Assembly: GCA_002946415.1 (NCBI GenBank)
Contig: NJPS01000010.1
Location: 124,001-188,000 of the forward strand
Reading direction: 5' to 3'
Length of the DNA stretch: 64,000 bases
Source: Rutstroemia sp. NJR-2017a BVV2
Lineage: Eukaryota > Ascomycota > Leotiomycetes > Helotiales > Rutstroemiaceae
Within the stretch, counting starts at the first letter, position 1. The number at the start of each line of letters is the position of its first letter. Under the pieces are notes generated by a model. That model was not told where the DNA came from, ran no database searches, and worked only from the letters and a program-made list of their open reading frames with translations. Position numbers and translations under genes: made by a program. Positions 44,970-57,300 of the stretch are shown piece by piece.

Positions 44970-46620
44970 TCAATTTGGAAGCTTGAAACCACCCCAATTC
45001 AAATAAGTGAAGACACCACCGACATCGTACTTGGCCCTGATAGTCTTCATTTTCTCAACATTTTTCACCGGCATACCAACCCATGGATCTTGGTCTTCTC
45101 CCGCGTCTCCCATGTAGATGAACTCGGTCGAAATACCTTTAGCTTGATTGAGAGCATGCAACTTTGCAGTGAGTTGATGTGACCATGTTTGCACGCGCAA
45201 ATCATCCTTGGCCAAATTCCATCCCGTGCTAGTTTGGTACCCTATTTTCAGTTAGCTATTACACAGATTCAGATATAAAGTCTTTTAGCACTTACAAATA
45301 GCGCTATCGGTGTCATCAGCGCCCCAGACATTTCCTACTCCGTTGTTCTTCGCAATGGTGTTGGCGCTTGCGGGATCGAGGTTCATCACGAACGTGGGAT
45401 ACAAGCCATCGACATCAGCGATCTCATCTACCGCAGCTTTCCAAATCTGATAGAACAAGTAAAGCTGGTCCGCGTCTGGCCTCATGGTATGATGTCCAAA
45501 TTTGACTTTGAATTGGTTAGTTGGCGGCTCAAAATGGTTAAGTCTCTTTCTTGCTTACCGGAACATCTGAAGTGGTGAGTCAAGTTGCGCAGCAAACGTT
45601 GCCATGGAAGAGACGTTATTTACCACTCTGTCTGCAGGAATGGCAGAGAAATTGGCGAATCGCGATGGTGGACTTTCCGTTCCTTCCTGGACACCGAGCA
45701 GAGAGGCCGAGACGACTTTCGTAGTGGCATTGTAATTAATTGTAATGACTGCGCCGGCTGCGATAGAAGCGTCATCAACTTGGGCCAAGTCGCATGCTGC
45801 CTTGATGAAGGATTGTACCCCGCTCTCATTGAAGACCTGAATCGTAGTGCTAACTTGAGGGATAGCGAGGGTTTTAAGAGTAAACTTGGTGACAACCCCA
45901 AAGTTATTGGCTCCGCCCTTCAACGCCCAGAATAAGTCCGAACTAGAGTTTGCGGTAGCTGTCACCTGTGTTCCGTTACCGAGGACTACGTCGTAGCTGA
46001 CAACATTGTCCATAGCATATCCATACTTATTGGCGAAGTAGTGGACACCGCCAATCAATGTAAGTCCAGGAACACCAATGGTCTTAAGACGACCTCCAAT
46101 GACAATGCGGCCATATGGCTCAAGGTATGAGTAGACGTCAAACCACCTTAGTCCTGGCCCCACCTCCACAGTGGAATTGTCGGCTGAAATCTGAATCGTA
46201 TCAAGACCACTCAGGGCTAACATTACTCCTCCATTAATATTATTTGCTCCGGGAAACTGAAGACCGTCAGTATAATGATGAGTCTCGTGCACGGAAGACA
46301 ACTTACATTCATGTGCCCTCCACCACGAATAGCGAACTGTGCGTTGCACTTGCTGATGACACTCATTCCATCCGCAACCTGATCAGCAGTGACAGGATTG
46401 AAGATACAACTGGGCTCAAGATTGGATCTTGTGTCCCATGCCTCCAAATTGACAGTAGTATAATTGGTAGAATTTTGGTAGTGAAGGTACTCGGGTAGGT
46501 TGTGGAAAGTTCTTGGCAAGCGCATCCTTCGGTTGTTGTAGCAGAGACGAGGGAGGTCGATGAGTTGCGGGATGCTGAAACGGCCCCAACAAATGCGAGA
46601 AACAGATAAGATGAAAACAT
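44970..46620 (-). CDS. Secreted FAD-linked oxidoreductase (BBE-type) with frame problems
   Basis: Berberine-bridge-type oxidase. Signal peptide MFSSYLFLAFVGAVSA. FAD-binding PCMH domain: AIRGGGHMN (His for covalent FAD), NNINGGVMLALSGLD, VEVGPGLRWFDVYSYL, LIGGVHYFANKYGYAMDNV and WALKGGANNFGVVTKF. C-terminal BBE part ends FTYLNWGGFKLPN. Clean introns: about 46304-46259 (HMN to FPGANN) and about 45296-45243 (ICK region to YQTSTGWN). Two junctions do not close: near 46480-46500 the frame shifts between CQELSTTYPST and YQNSTNYTTVNLE, and at about 45558-45495 donor and acceptor phases disagree by one base between LQMFR and FGHHTMRPD. Either a young pseudogene or small assembly indels. Substrate unknown; such enzymes often oxidise sugars or metabolite intermediates. 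Confidence 0.7.
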
Positions 46621-47948
46621 GGCGAAGTTGAGATGATTTGAAGTGAAAACAACTTCAGATGAGCGAGTGACAGAGCTGTAAAGGTGCCGAAACCACATAG
46701 GGAGAGTAACGCATATTTATGTACTCCTGTACTCGGACATCAAAACGACAACCATATCGTCGTCATCTAAAGCCTTTGAATTCACTTTAGCTAAGGAGAT
46801 TATCGCCTTCCTGCACCTTCCCATACCCAGCAAACCTACTCAGGTCTTCTAGAATGCGAAGAATGCGACATGAGGCGGAGCGTAGTTGGAAAGTCGAATC
46901 AGGCAGCACTTGCGCATAAGGAGTTCACAATAACGCGGTAGTCGGTGCGATGTATGATGCCCTTCATCCGACACCACTCGCATTCATATGCGCGGATATG
47001 TTATGGATGGATATCGGAGGTTTCGCATCATTCGAATGGTCCGGTCAAGCTTTCAGATCTCCGATACAACAGATCTCCAAGTAGAGTTCATTTATATTTT
47101 CGATTCTAACTCTCAGACCATGAAATTTCACGGATCCGAAGCAAAATACTGAAGATCATGGTGATCATAAAAGAAAGCTAGAACATGCATTGATGTCGTT
47201 AGCAACATTATATATAGAACCCGCGACGCAACTGCGTGCCTGTTTATAGCTTACGAGGTATCAAAGTACCAGCAGATGATCGCTGGTGATCATCGATTTT
47301 CTCGTTGGATTTGTGATTGGAATATGCAAGCTCCAATGAGTTGTGGTCGAATCCATAATGAACACGACGTTGAAGGTTGAAGGTTGGATGTATGTAGGAG
47401 ATTTCGAGATACATATTTAAGGGGGCGCTAATTTTACGGCCGGACGACTTCGTACGATTAAGCGTAGAAGGTCGCGCCGACGACAGATTCTCCGCGCCAT
47501 AAGATTTTACACCTTCTAAAGATATCCGTTTCACTTCTTTGTTAGTCGATCATGAGATCTTTGCTCGAAAAGTGTATATATGAATTCTCAATGTTGGAAT
47601 TGCATCTGAAGAACTAGACGATTGAACGCAATTCCTGACGAAAGTTCTCTTAATTCATTAATCCTAATACGTTATCTCATCCGTTCCTTCACGCCATGCT
47701 AAAGCCCATTCCCATCTTCCTATTTCCCCAGCCTAAAAAATTGCAAATAGACCAGCTATCACAACCCATCCCATCCCTAACCATCGGGAGAAAAACTCCG
47801 CTCGGCCTCTCCCAGACCGAAAGACCAAGTCCAAGTCCAATATACCTTCCGTGCCCGTCCCATCTATCCGCATCGGACGAAAACTCCACGCTATAGACAA
47901 ACCCAAGCCAAGCCAACCAAATTCAAAACAACGCAAGAATTCAAACCA
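46621..47948. other. Intergenic region, no gene recognised
   Basis: About 1.3 kb. Open frames at 47244-47534 and 47689-47936 are low-complexity (Gly/Leu/Trp-rich from C-rich DNA) and lack domains; the latter are probably 3' UTR of the neighbouring minus-strand gene. Confidence 0.4.
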
Positions 47949-50292
47949 CTAACGACCATCCTCCCTCTGCCCCTCAATCAAAATAACCACCACCACCCCC
48001 GCCGCATACGCCTCCCTAATAGCACAAGCCACACACCCCCTCGTCACATCCGCCACCACCGCGCTCAACCCCCAATGCGCGCACCACGCTCTCGCTAGCA
48101 CCTCATTATCCTTCACGCCCCAAGCCTCCACCACCAACACCATCTCATCACTATCCGCTTCCAATTTACTTTTCTGCCTGGGCTCACTCCCACTACCACT
48201 CCCACTCCCAGGAGAAGGATTTAGATTCCCCCAGTCCCTAATCTCGAGAATTTCATCCGCACGCACAACCCGGTGTTCGTAGTCGTGGAACAGCGGATGC
48301 GGTCCATCGCTACACGGATACGCCGAGATAAACTGCACATCATGGGAGAGATGCAGCGGCCACGAGCGGCCATTAATAGCAAAAATAATCGACGCACGAT
48401 ACGTCCCCGGCGCGCTCCCTTTCCGCAAGGTCCCCACCCCTGGAACCTCCGTAATCGCCAACTTCTCAATACGATTCGCGTTCAGCACATTCGTGAAATC
48501 CGGAGCCGGGAGCACGTAGTCGGCGACAGGGTATACATCAGCCGGGGGACCGAGCGGATCCGAACGTTTGCGCATGCTCATGACGTCGACTTTTGTGATG
48601 CGGTGACGGGGCGGCTTCTGAGCGGTTCGTATTACTTGCGTGCGGTCGAGATCAGGAGAGCAGATAGCGGGGCCGACCCAGCCTGCGGTTTCGCGGCAGG
48701 TGGGAGCGAGGACTTTGCCTATGATGCAGGTGGAGGACCAGAAGGAGGCGTTTTTGTATTGGAAACCTGTGTTGGGAAGGATGTGAGTAAGGCCGGTGAG
48801 TTCAAGGGCGTCGGGATCGTCGTCGCAGTCAATGAGGGTGTTCATTATTAGCCATGGGAGAGTGGTGCCGGGGAGGATGAGACCGGAGAAGTAGGATGAT
48901 GCGTCGATAGTGATGTCGTCAAGCTTTTCTGTGGCTTTAGCTCGAAGTATTCGATCGACGCCGGCGAGATTGGGCCATTTCATTGCTCGGGCGAATTTTC
49001 GCAGCGCTTTTATCTGACGTTCCTTAACCTTGAAGATGTAGTTTACTATTGCCATACAGTTAGACACGAGCCATCCACTGATCACGCAGCATGGTTTGAG
49101 ACTTACTACGAACGCCACTAACCCACGGTTCCACAGCATCCAAGCCTATACAGTCTCTCCATTTCCTCGCCAATGCTAAATCCCACGCAATCCAGGGTGG
49201 CAATTGCAGCAGCAATCTCGCCTTCGCATCTTCCGAATGATGTTTTGAATGAATCCTCCAATCAAGCTCAATACTCAGCAACACCTGGAGAAGAAACAAT
49301 CTCAATTTCTCCTCTTCTATATTCTCCGAAACAAAGAACTTGGCCACGATTTGATTGTGAGGTTTACTAAAATCAATCCACTCATGCCTGGACAAAACGG
49401 TAATGAGGTCCGCAATCTGTCTCTCCATGCCCTTATGTGGACTTAACAATCGATCCGGGTCTTTCAGAAGCGTTTTGTACAAGTTCTTATACATAATCTC
49501 CGGCCGATCCTCCTCAAACTGCCATCCCGTCTCCAGATATTGCAACCGCTCCAATATCATCCCCAGAGCTACATCTCTAGGCAAAACGCCCGAATCTCTC
49601 AGCTCAATCGCAGGATTCGGCCGACCAGCCAAACCAACCCAATGATTTAACGTGACCGTCCCAGGCAGCACCCCATAGCAGAACGCCATACTCGGTTGCT
49701 CGAGCGTCTCCCAGCCATAATGTGCATCCTCCTTCGGCTCCAGCATGTAAAAAGAATCCGCCGTGAATGCAGCTTTAAACACAAAAGCTCGATCAGTCCC
49801 CGCACCACCATTCCCTAGAATCTCCACAAACAGCGCATAGTATTCGTCCGAAGCATGTGGGATCTCTCTCCAAAGTCCTTTGAAAACTGGCACGCCCGTA
49901 GCAACCAATTCCATGGCTTTTCCCTGCGACAGTTTATCGCGGAACGTGTAACCAACAGGCGGCCATTGTACAATGCGCTCCGGTAGCTTCTCCCGCCCTT
50001 CCTCACTGTATGCCAATGATTCCCCCATTCGTGATTTCGAATCGAGTGAGTTGGATGACGCTGGATGGGGAGTATGATGTCTTCTCGAAGACGACCCATC
50101 ATCTTCGCGGTCGCGAACTCTATTTCGTCGACTGCGATGGTGGTGCTTTCTTCGTTCGCGGGGTGGCCGTGGGGATTCCCGCTCGTGCTCCTCGTCCTCC
50201 AACACCTGCTCCGGGTCCTCTTCCTGCGCTTCATTTTCCGGCAGAGAATTGCGACTTTTAAAAATCGATAAGGTCCTCTTTATTTTGTTCAT
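47949..50292 (-). CDS. Large conserved fungal protein of unknown function, 2 exons
   Basis: Exons 50292-49107 and 49045-47949 close to 760 aa. The start is MNKIKRTLSIFKSRNS. Residues 1-110 are very charged (Glu/Asp/Arg/His-rich: PRPPRERRKHHHRSRR) and probably disordered. The rest is a soluble globular protein with many Trp (WPPVGYTFRDKL, ETLEQPSMAFCYGVLPGT, RKWRDCIGLDAVEPWVSGVR, MKWPNLAGVDRIL, ASSYFSGLILPGTTLPWLIMNTLIDCD) and a C-terminal part with a Gly-Ser repeat linker before SKLEADSDEMVLVVEAWG. No signal peptide or membrane segment. I cannot name a domain. The second exon uses C/G-rich codons more than its neighbours do. Confidence 0.8.
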
Positions 50293-50876
50293 TGCGATTA
50301 GCAATTATGGATTCCCAGCTGCAAGGGGAAAGATGTTAGTCGCATGTACGCGTAGTATCGTCGTAAAAGCGCCGAGTGTGACGAACGAGGCTGAGCGTAA
50401 AGTTAATAGTTAATGCAAGATTGGAGGTTTTGCGGGCCTTCATGTCTCATACAGTCGTCTGCAAACGCCAACGGTGCGATTCCGTCAGGAAAAGACACCA
50501 CCCCATCCTCAGGAATGGGGAACTGAAATGTTGTTGGTTGGACATGTTGAGTTGCAGTTGGACAGAATGATGTTGCAAAGAAGTTAAATCAGAGACCTCT
50601 CCACTCTGATAGCCTTGTTCTCTCTCGGTAGAACTAATCAAGGTAGATCGATCACCCGGCATTATGAATATCCTTGGCTTGTTTGTTCACTATGACTCTC
50701 ATGATTCTTCCTATCTGCTTTCGACCTATAAAATCGAGTTTATATATTGCTATCTGTCTAGTCTTTACAAATATTACTTTTAGGCTGCGAGCATGTGAGC
50801 AATCCATCCTGCCTATCTTCAAGCTCACAATAATACAATTTAACGTCTTCATTAACCAACCAGTCATTAACCCTGT
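50293..50876. other. Spacer between VTC4 and the unknown gene
   Basis: About 580 bp. Holds the 3' end of VTC4 and the promoter of the downstream minus-strand gene. Open frames at 50447-50867 have no domain. Confidence 0.4.
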
Positions 50877-53304
50877 CTACACCAGCTCAGTTTTCCATGG
50901 CTCAGAGCCTTGGTCCATCGTACCATTCACTGCACTGAGATCTTGCTGGCGGTACCTTTCTATAGCTTCCCGAAACTGTAAGATCATTAGCCAACGAACC
51001 ATGTTCTCCAAGCTTAGAAGAGACATACCTTGAAAGCAAAGTTGAGTATCAATGACACCATCAGTGCGAAGCTGACGATCATTGGTCCGATCAAATTATC
51101 GAAATCCTTTCCACTTCTTGCAACAATCATATCCCGGCGAGTTTGATGCATCCACAAACCCCACGCACCAGCAAAGATAGCAATAGCAATATATGTGATG
51201 CCCATAGCCTCCGCAATCTTGTCTTCACCTGCAGCAGTGTACAAACTGACAGCGAGAGCTCCTAACAATATGCAGATATGTTGCCATTTCAAAAACGTCC
51301 GCTCATTAGCCAACCAGACCTTAGGTTCCACCTTCAGATCTCCGTCGTCCTTGAGGTATTTAGTAGGTTCGGTTACGCCCGGAGGTAGCTTGAAGTTTTT
51401 GGCCCTACGAGCTTGCGCATATCGCGAAAGCGAAAAGGATGGGAATATTGATGACATCGTACCATAACCAGCCTCATTGTTTGACTGTGGGACATCTTCA
51501 TTTTCAGTCTCCCTAGCAGAGGTAGCTCCATCAAGGTTTGATCTTCTCCTACCAGCCCGCTCATCAGCAGCCATTCTCTCTTGCATATATGACCTGCCAA
51601 CTGGCGAGCTAACAGCAGGTTTGAAACTTGCTCCGGCCTTTACTGAGGTTCCCAGAAAGCTACCGACCACGAGATCATTCTCCGCCTGCTTGGCTTTTCT
51701 TTCCTGATCTTCCTCGAAAGCAGCTTGTGGATCCTTACGGATATCATCGGTGAGGGATCCATGCCATGAAGGATAGTCGTTGACATTGTCCTCGAACAGC
51801 GATACAGCTCCCTGAAGGAATTTGGAGAATCCAGGAGCTTGATAGACCAAATGCGAGGCCATCAAGTCCTGCACCCATTGGGGCTGCTTCTTGCTTGCAT
51901 CGTCCTTGACTTTGATCTCCAGAACCGAATATGGGAATCTGGATATCTCACCAGGGTTCACATTCGAGAAGGGATATGACATTGCGGTGCTGTCAATATC
52001 ACGTCTATGCCAGCTATTTGGATCTCTGCATGGTCGATCCTCATCCAGACAGTCCTCTCGTATAAAGGCCAGTTGTGTGTCGATAGAAATTCGAACCTTA
52101 TCATCTGCTGGCTTCTGGAAAGCGGTTCGCGTGTAGTTGGCTCGCAACATTGGTTGAAGATCATTATCCTTGATGAATGACTGGATGTCATTCACCGTGC
52201 TCTTGAATGCATCAATTCTAGATTGGGGTTGTCCTTGGCGCTCCATCTTCTCGATAGTTTTCTCCATCTTGTATTCGCCTTTGATGAATGGTTGGACATA
52301 TTTTTCCTTGATCGAGAAGCGCTTCTCTTCACTGCCACCGTTGGCGCGAACAATCTTTTGTTCGAAATGCAGTTCTGGATTATCCTTAAGCTGACCATAC
52401 CATCTTATGCGTAGTGAAGAAGCATCCTCCTTTGCTTCCCGTTTCTGATCGTATAGAGTGAAATTCGGACTATCGAAATAAAGAGAATTGAGGGTCGGGT
52501 CACCTTGGGCCTCGAGGCCTTTGGCAAATGGTTCGCTGTAGACGACTGCCGGAAGTCGACGAACTATGTACGTTTTAACCTCCAGGAAGTTATCCGGATG
52601 GATCCAGACTGTAAAAGTACATGTTAGCACAAGGATCTGAGTCCGGGTATTCAACTCTACTCACGCTTATAGGCCGTATATTTCTCCCTCAATTGTGATT
52701 GCGATTGAGCATCCGAAGACGAAGCAGCGGTGGGATCAGCATTATCATCCAATTGCTGGCGTACAACGAAATACATCATTGATAACCTATTCAGCAGCGC
52801 CGAGTATCCTTGTTCTGAATTGAAGGGTCTCTTCTGCAGACTCATCTGCATCATTGGCCTAATCTTGTAATTGTTTCCTCTCTTGCGATCATGTTTCTTA
52901 ACAATCTTCAAAAACCCAGTGTAATTGATGCTGCTGTATTTCTTCAGCTCCTTCGTCTCATTAATGATAGAGTCGAGTTCCTCCTCAATTTCCTTGAACC
53001 TAGAGGCCGTGATGTCTCCCTTCGCTTTTCCATCTTCTGGGGCGAGGTCTTTGAGCTTCTCTCCAGCCACACTGGCACGTTCTTCTAATGACTTGAATTG
53101 AGAAGCTTGGAATGAGGCAATCTTTTCCAATTGAACGTTCAGAATCTCCTCGCTGAATCTCGTTTCGTCCTCTGCGGTCCATGGGCGGTCGTCGCCCTCT
53201 GACGCAGAATCTTCTCGGAGGAGGTTCTTAAGCTTCGCATAGTCGAGGTATTGATCCTTCCATGGCGGATATATGGAATTCTTCAATGTTTTTCCGAAAC
53301 GCAT
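50877..53304 (-). CDS. VTC4: Vacuolar transporter chaperone VTC4 (polyphosphate polymerase), 3 exons
   Basis: Catalytic subunit of the VTC complex, which makes polyphosphate from ATP and moves it into the vacuole. Exons 53304-52665, 52608-51029 and probably 50975-50877 give 772 aa; reading through the last intron would give 744 aa. SPX domain about 1-190 (MRFGKTLKNSIYPPWKDQYLDY, KKYSSINYTGFLKIVKKHDR) senses inositol pyrophosphate. The tunnel domain starts IHPDNFLEVKTYIVRRLP. Active-site pieces: SLRIRWYGQL (Arg pair), FEQKIV (Lys), SIKEKYV, MLRANYTRTAF, RFPYSVLEIKVK (metal Glu). A linker of about 120 residues follows, then a DUF202-type three-helix membrane part (KWQHICILLGALAVSL, GITYIAIAIFAGAWGLWM, PMIVSFALMVSLILNF). 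Complete catalytic set argues for Vtc4, not Vtc2/3. Confidence 0.92.
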
Positions 53305-54394
53305 AGTCGTAGATGGATTGGCTGTCGATGATTTGATGTGCGCGGTTAGTGATTAGAGGTGTGAAGATTAGAATGCTTTCGTCACCAAGAGACTTGTTGT
53401 TAGTTCTGAGGTTAACGACTAAGAAACTTTTGGAGCGCAGACTAGCTATCTCAAATGCCGACAGCAGAACGTGCATTTGAGTAGTTATGTAATGGTAGGA
53501 TGTGCAAGGTATTAATTGGCTTGAATAAATCTGCAGATGGCTATTGTACAGAGAAATTGCACAGTACAGATGCGCGTGGTAAGTGTGTGGAGAGAGGTCC
53601 ATCGTCTGTTTACTTACTTACAGTGATATAAAATTATGTAATTATGTAACAGCTCTTTAACGTGGTTAAACTTTCATGCATCACCAATTTGGAGCTCCCA
53701 ACCCACGTGTCGGCATTGTGAAACATGATTGCTCAGAACATTAATCGAGGCAATGTCCCGAACAGTTTTAGGCGATTTGACAAGCACAAGCATTCTGACG
53801 TGCATACGACAAGGGCGGAAGATGTTGAGCTTTTTCCCTGCTTATGGACTGCCGATGCTGCACCAATGATGTGAATGGCACCCCTCATGAGGCCAAGAGC
53901 TGGCTCACATGCAAAGTACAAGATACAGACATTAGCACGTGCAATCTCACGATTCTAACGTAGATTCATCATTCCTTTTCATTGGCTCGCAATACATATG
54001 TACAAGTACGAAGTAGGCGTAAACGCTTGGAGAATACGGGCGCAACCACTCCAACGCCCATTCCTCTTAACAAAGTAGAAGATCTCGCTCGCTCACACCA
54101 ACCATTCATATACCAATAGAAAAGCACACAATCATAACCGATCAAAGTTCCCCAGAATTTTGCAACGCTCAATGATGAACTCTCCTTCCTCTAGACGCTG
54201 CACACGTGAGCGCGAAAGATATCTCCTCATCGTCCAGTAATGCGGACGAAGGATCCCATAATCCATTTGATTTTCCCATCCTAATGCCAAAGTATGCCCT
54301 TTTTGTAGTCCATCGAGAGATATCAGTTGCAGTGCCCCTAAATTGCGATTATCGTCGTAAATATGTTGAAATGTCATGTCTTGTTTTTGCTTGT
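53305..54394. other. Intergenic region between GOGAT and VTC4
   Basis: About 1.1 kb, AT-rich. The portion next to 53305 is the likely VTC4 promoter. No gene, repeat or RNA recognised. Confidence 0.4.
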
Positions 54395-57300
54395 TTATGT
54401 CGCAGCAGCAATTGCTTGGATAGGTGCTCGCTCAGCACGACCTTGAAGCTCACGAGTGGGTCCCTGACCCAAGATTTCACCTGCGGTTCTCTTGACGATA
54501 CCACCGGTAACCGGCAAGAGAGTAGATTTCTCCAACCAGAGATCACACTCACGAGCACATTGTCTACCCTCGTTGATACCCCTGAAGTATTGTTAGTGAA
54601 TGTAGATAATCGAAACCAATTACAGAAAGACTTACCAAACAATAAGAGATTGTCCGCGGCGACAGTCACCAGCAGCAAAGATACCCTCGATGTTAGTGTT
54701 GTATTTGTGGGGTGGTGTCTTGACGTTCTTGCGAGCGTCCTTCTCAATGTCGTCACCAAGAACACGTGCCTCAGGGCCAAGGAAACCCATAGACAAAAGA
54801 ACGAGATCAGCTGGGAAGAATTGCTGAGAGCCTTCAACCTTCTTCATGTCCCAACCACCAGTGGAGGACTTGGTCCACTCCACTCGAATAGTGTTGATAC
54901 CTTTGACCTTGCCAGTACCATCATCGACAAATTCTTCGGACATGACACAGTATTCACGGGGATCCTTGCCCATATGTTGCTTGACTTCTGTGTGTCCGTA
55001 ATCGATACGATAGATACGTGGCCATTGTGGCCATGGGTTGTCACGAGCACGCTCGTTAGGTGGCTGTGGAAGAAGTTCGAAGTTGGTAACAGACTTGGCG
55101 CCGTGGCGGACGGAAGTACCAATGCAGTCGTTTCCGGTATCACCACCACCAATGACAACAACGTGCTTGTCTTTGGCTGAGATGTACTCACCATCAGAGA
55201 GTTCGGAGTCGAGAAGAGACTTGGTGTTGCGGTGCAAGAATTGCATAGCGAAGTGGATACCCTCGAGGTTACGGCCCTTGATTGGAAGGTCGCGAGCCAC
55301 AGTAGCACCAGTAGCAATGACGACGGCATCATTTTCAGCCTTGAGGTCCATGAGCTGAATATCCTCACCAACAGCAACACCTGTCTTGAAAGTGATACCT
55401 TCCTGAGCCATGAAATCGGTACGGCGCTTGACGATCTTCTTGTCAAGCTTCATGTTTGGAATACCGTACATGAGAAGGCCTCCCAGACGATCAGCACGCT
55501 CATAGACGGTAACTTGGTGACCAGCTCTGTTGAGTTGATCGGCACAAGCAAGACCAGCAGGTCCAGATCCAATGATAGCAACAGTCTTTCCAGTTCGAAC
55601 CTTTGGTGGAGTGGGGACCATCCAGCCCATGTCGAATCCACGATCAATGATTGCACATTCAATTGACTTGATGCCGACAGGATCTTCATTGATGCCAAGA
55701 ACACAAGCACCCTCACAAGGAGCAGGACAGACACGACCAGTGAACTCGGGGAAGTTGTTGGTCATGAGCAGACGATTGAGCGCATCTTTCCATTGGTTCT
55801 GGGAAGAAAGGTTAGTTTGGAATTCTTTGTTTTGGGCAGTATGGGAAAGCTTACCTGGAACACTAGTTCGTTCCACTTGGGAATAATGTTAGAAATCGGG
55901 CAACCAGAATCAGACTGACAGAACGGAACACCACAATCCATACAACGAGCAGCTTGGTATTTGAGTTCATCTTCATCAAGTCTCTTGGAAAGCTCGGCCC
56001 AATCACGAGTTCTGGTCTTTGCTGAGCGGTACTTCTCGGATCGGCGTTGATACTTCATGAAACCCTTGGTCTTATCCAAGACCAAAGACCTCTTCTTCTC
56101 AACGGCAGCATCGCCGATAGTCTCTTCAATATCCTGGAGATCTGATTTACTCTCGTGCTTCTCTTTGGTGTTCTTCTCGTGAAGCTCGCGCACGGGGTTA
56201 CCTGGAAGCAAAGGTAGCTGGTACATTGACCTCTTCGCCGCAGCAGCCCTGGCGGCCTCTTCTTGTAGCACACGTTTATAGTCAACAGGGAGGACTTTGA
56301 CGAATCGACGCAAGGCCCGGTTGAAGTCAAGAAGGATGCGAGCAGCAAGCTCAGAGCCAGTGTAGTGGTGATGATCTTCAATCAAGCCTCGAACGAATGC
56401 AATCTCAGCAGGATCATCAATACCGGAAGCTTCCACCATTTCTGGGTTCAACTTGGACATGAAATCTTGCTTGATGTCAAGGATATAGGCGATACCACCA
56501 GACATACCGGCGGCAAAGTTTCGTCCGGTTGATCCCAGAATGAGAACACGACCGCCAGTCATGTACTCACATCCATGGTCACCAACACCCTCAACTACTG
56601 CAGTAGCACCCGAATTACGGACAGCAAATCTCTCAGCAGCAACACCACGGAAGAACACAGTTCCGCTGGTAGCACCATAAAGACAAACGTTACCAACAAT
56701 GACGTTCTCTTCAGCTTTGAAGACTGCGGCACGGGGTGGGTAGACAATCAAGCGACCTCCAGAAAGACCCTTTCCAACATAATCGTTTGCATCACCCTCG
56801 AGCTCCAAAGTAACACCGGGAGCAAGGAATGCACCGAAAGACTGACCAGCAGATCCCTTGATGTTGACATGAACGGTATCCATTGGCAATCCATCCTCAC
56901 CATATCTCTTGGAGATCTGGTAAGAAAGGGATGTACCCATTGCACGATCAGTGTTGACAATGTCGCACTCAATTCTTGATGGTAAGCCCTTGTCGAGTGT
57001 CAACTCTGCCTCTGAGATCAACTTGTTATCCAAACGGACATAGAGTCTGTGATCTTGCTTGCGAACATTGAACGTAGCAACACCAGGTCGAAGCTGGTGT
57101 GCAGGTGTGAGGATCAAGGAAAGATCAATGTTGCTTGTCTTATTTGTGCGAAGATCATCTCGTACTCTCAAACATTCGGCGTGTCCAACCATCTCGTTGA
57201 TAGTTCTGAATCCGAGCTTGGCCATGATAGCTCTGAGCTCATTTGCGATGTAGTAAAAGAAGTTGATGACGTGCTCGGGGGTACCTTGGAACTTCTTTCG

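Noticed and set aside
47689..47936. Gly/Trp-rich minus-strand ORFs
   Set aside because: Low-complexity product of C-rich DNA immediately after the stop of the neighbouring gene; probably 3' UTR.
48273..48851. Plus-strand ORF of 192 codons
   Set aside because: Antisense shadow of the G/C-rich second exon of the unknown large gene.
54206..55180. Plus-strand ORF of 324 codons
   Set aside because: Lies fully antisense to the conserved NADPH-binding part of glutamate synthase; its translation has no domain and arises from codon bias of the real gene.
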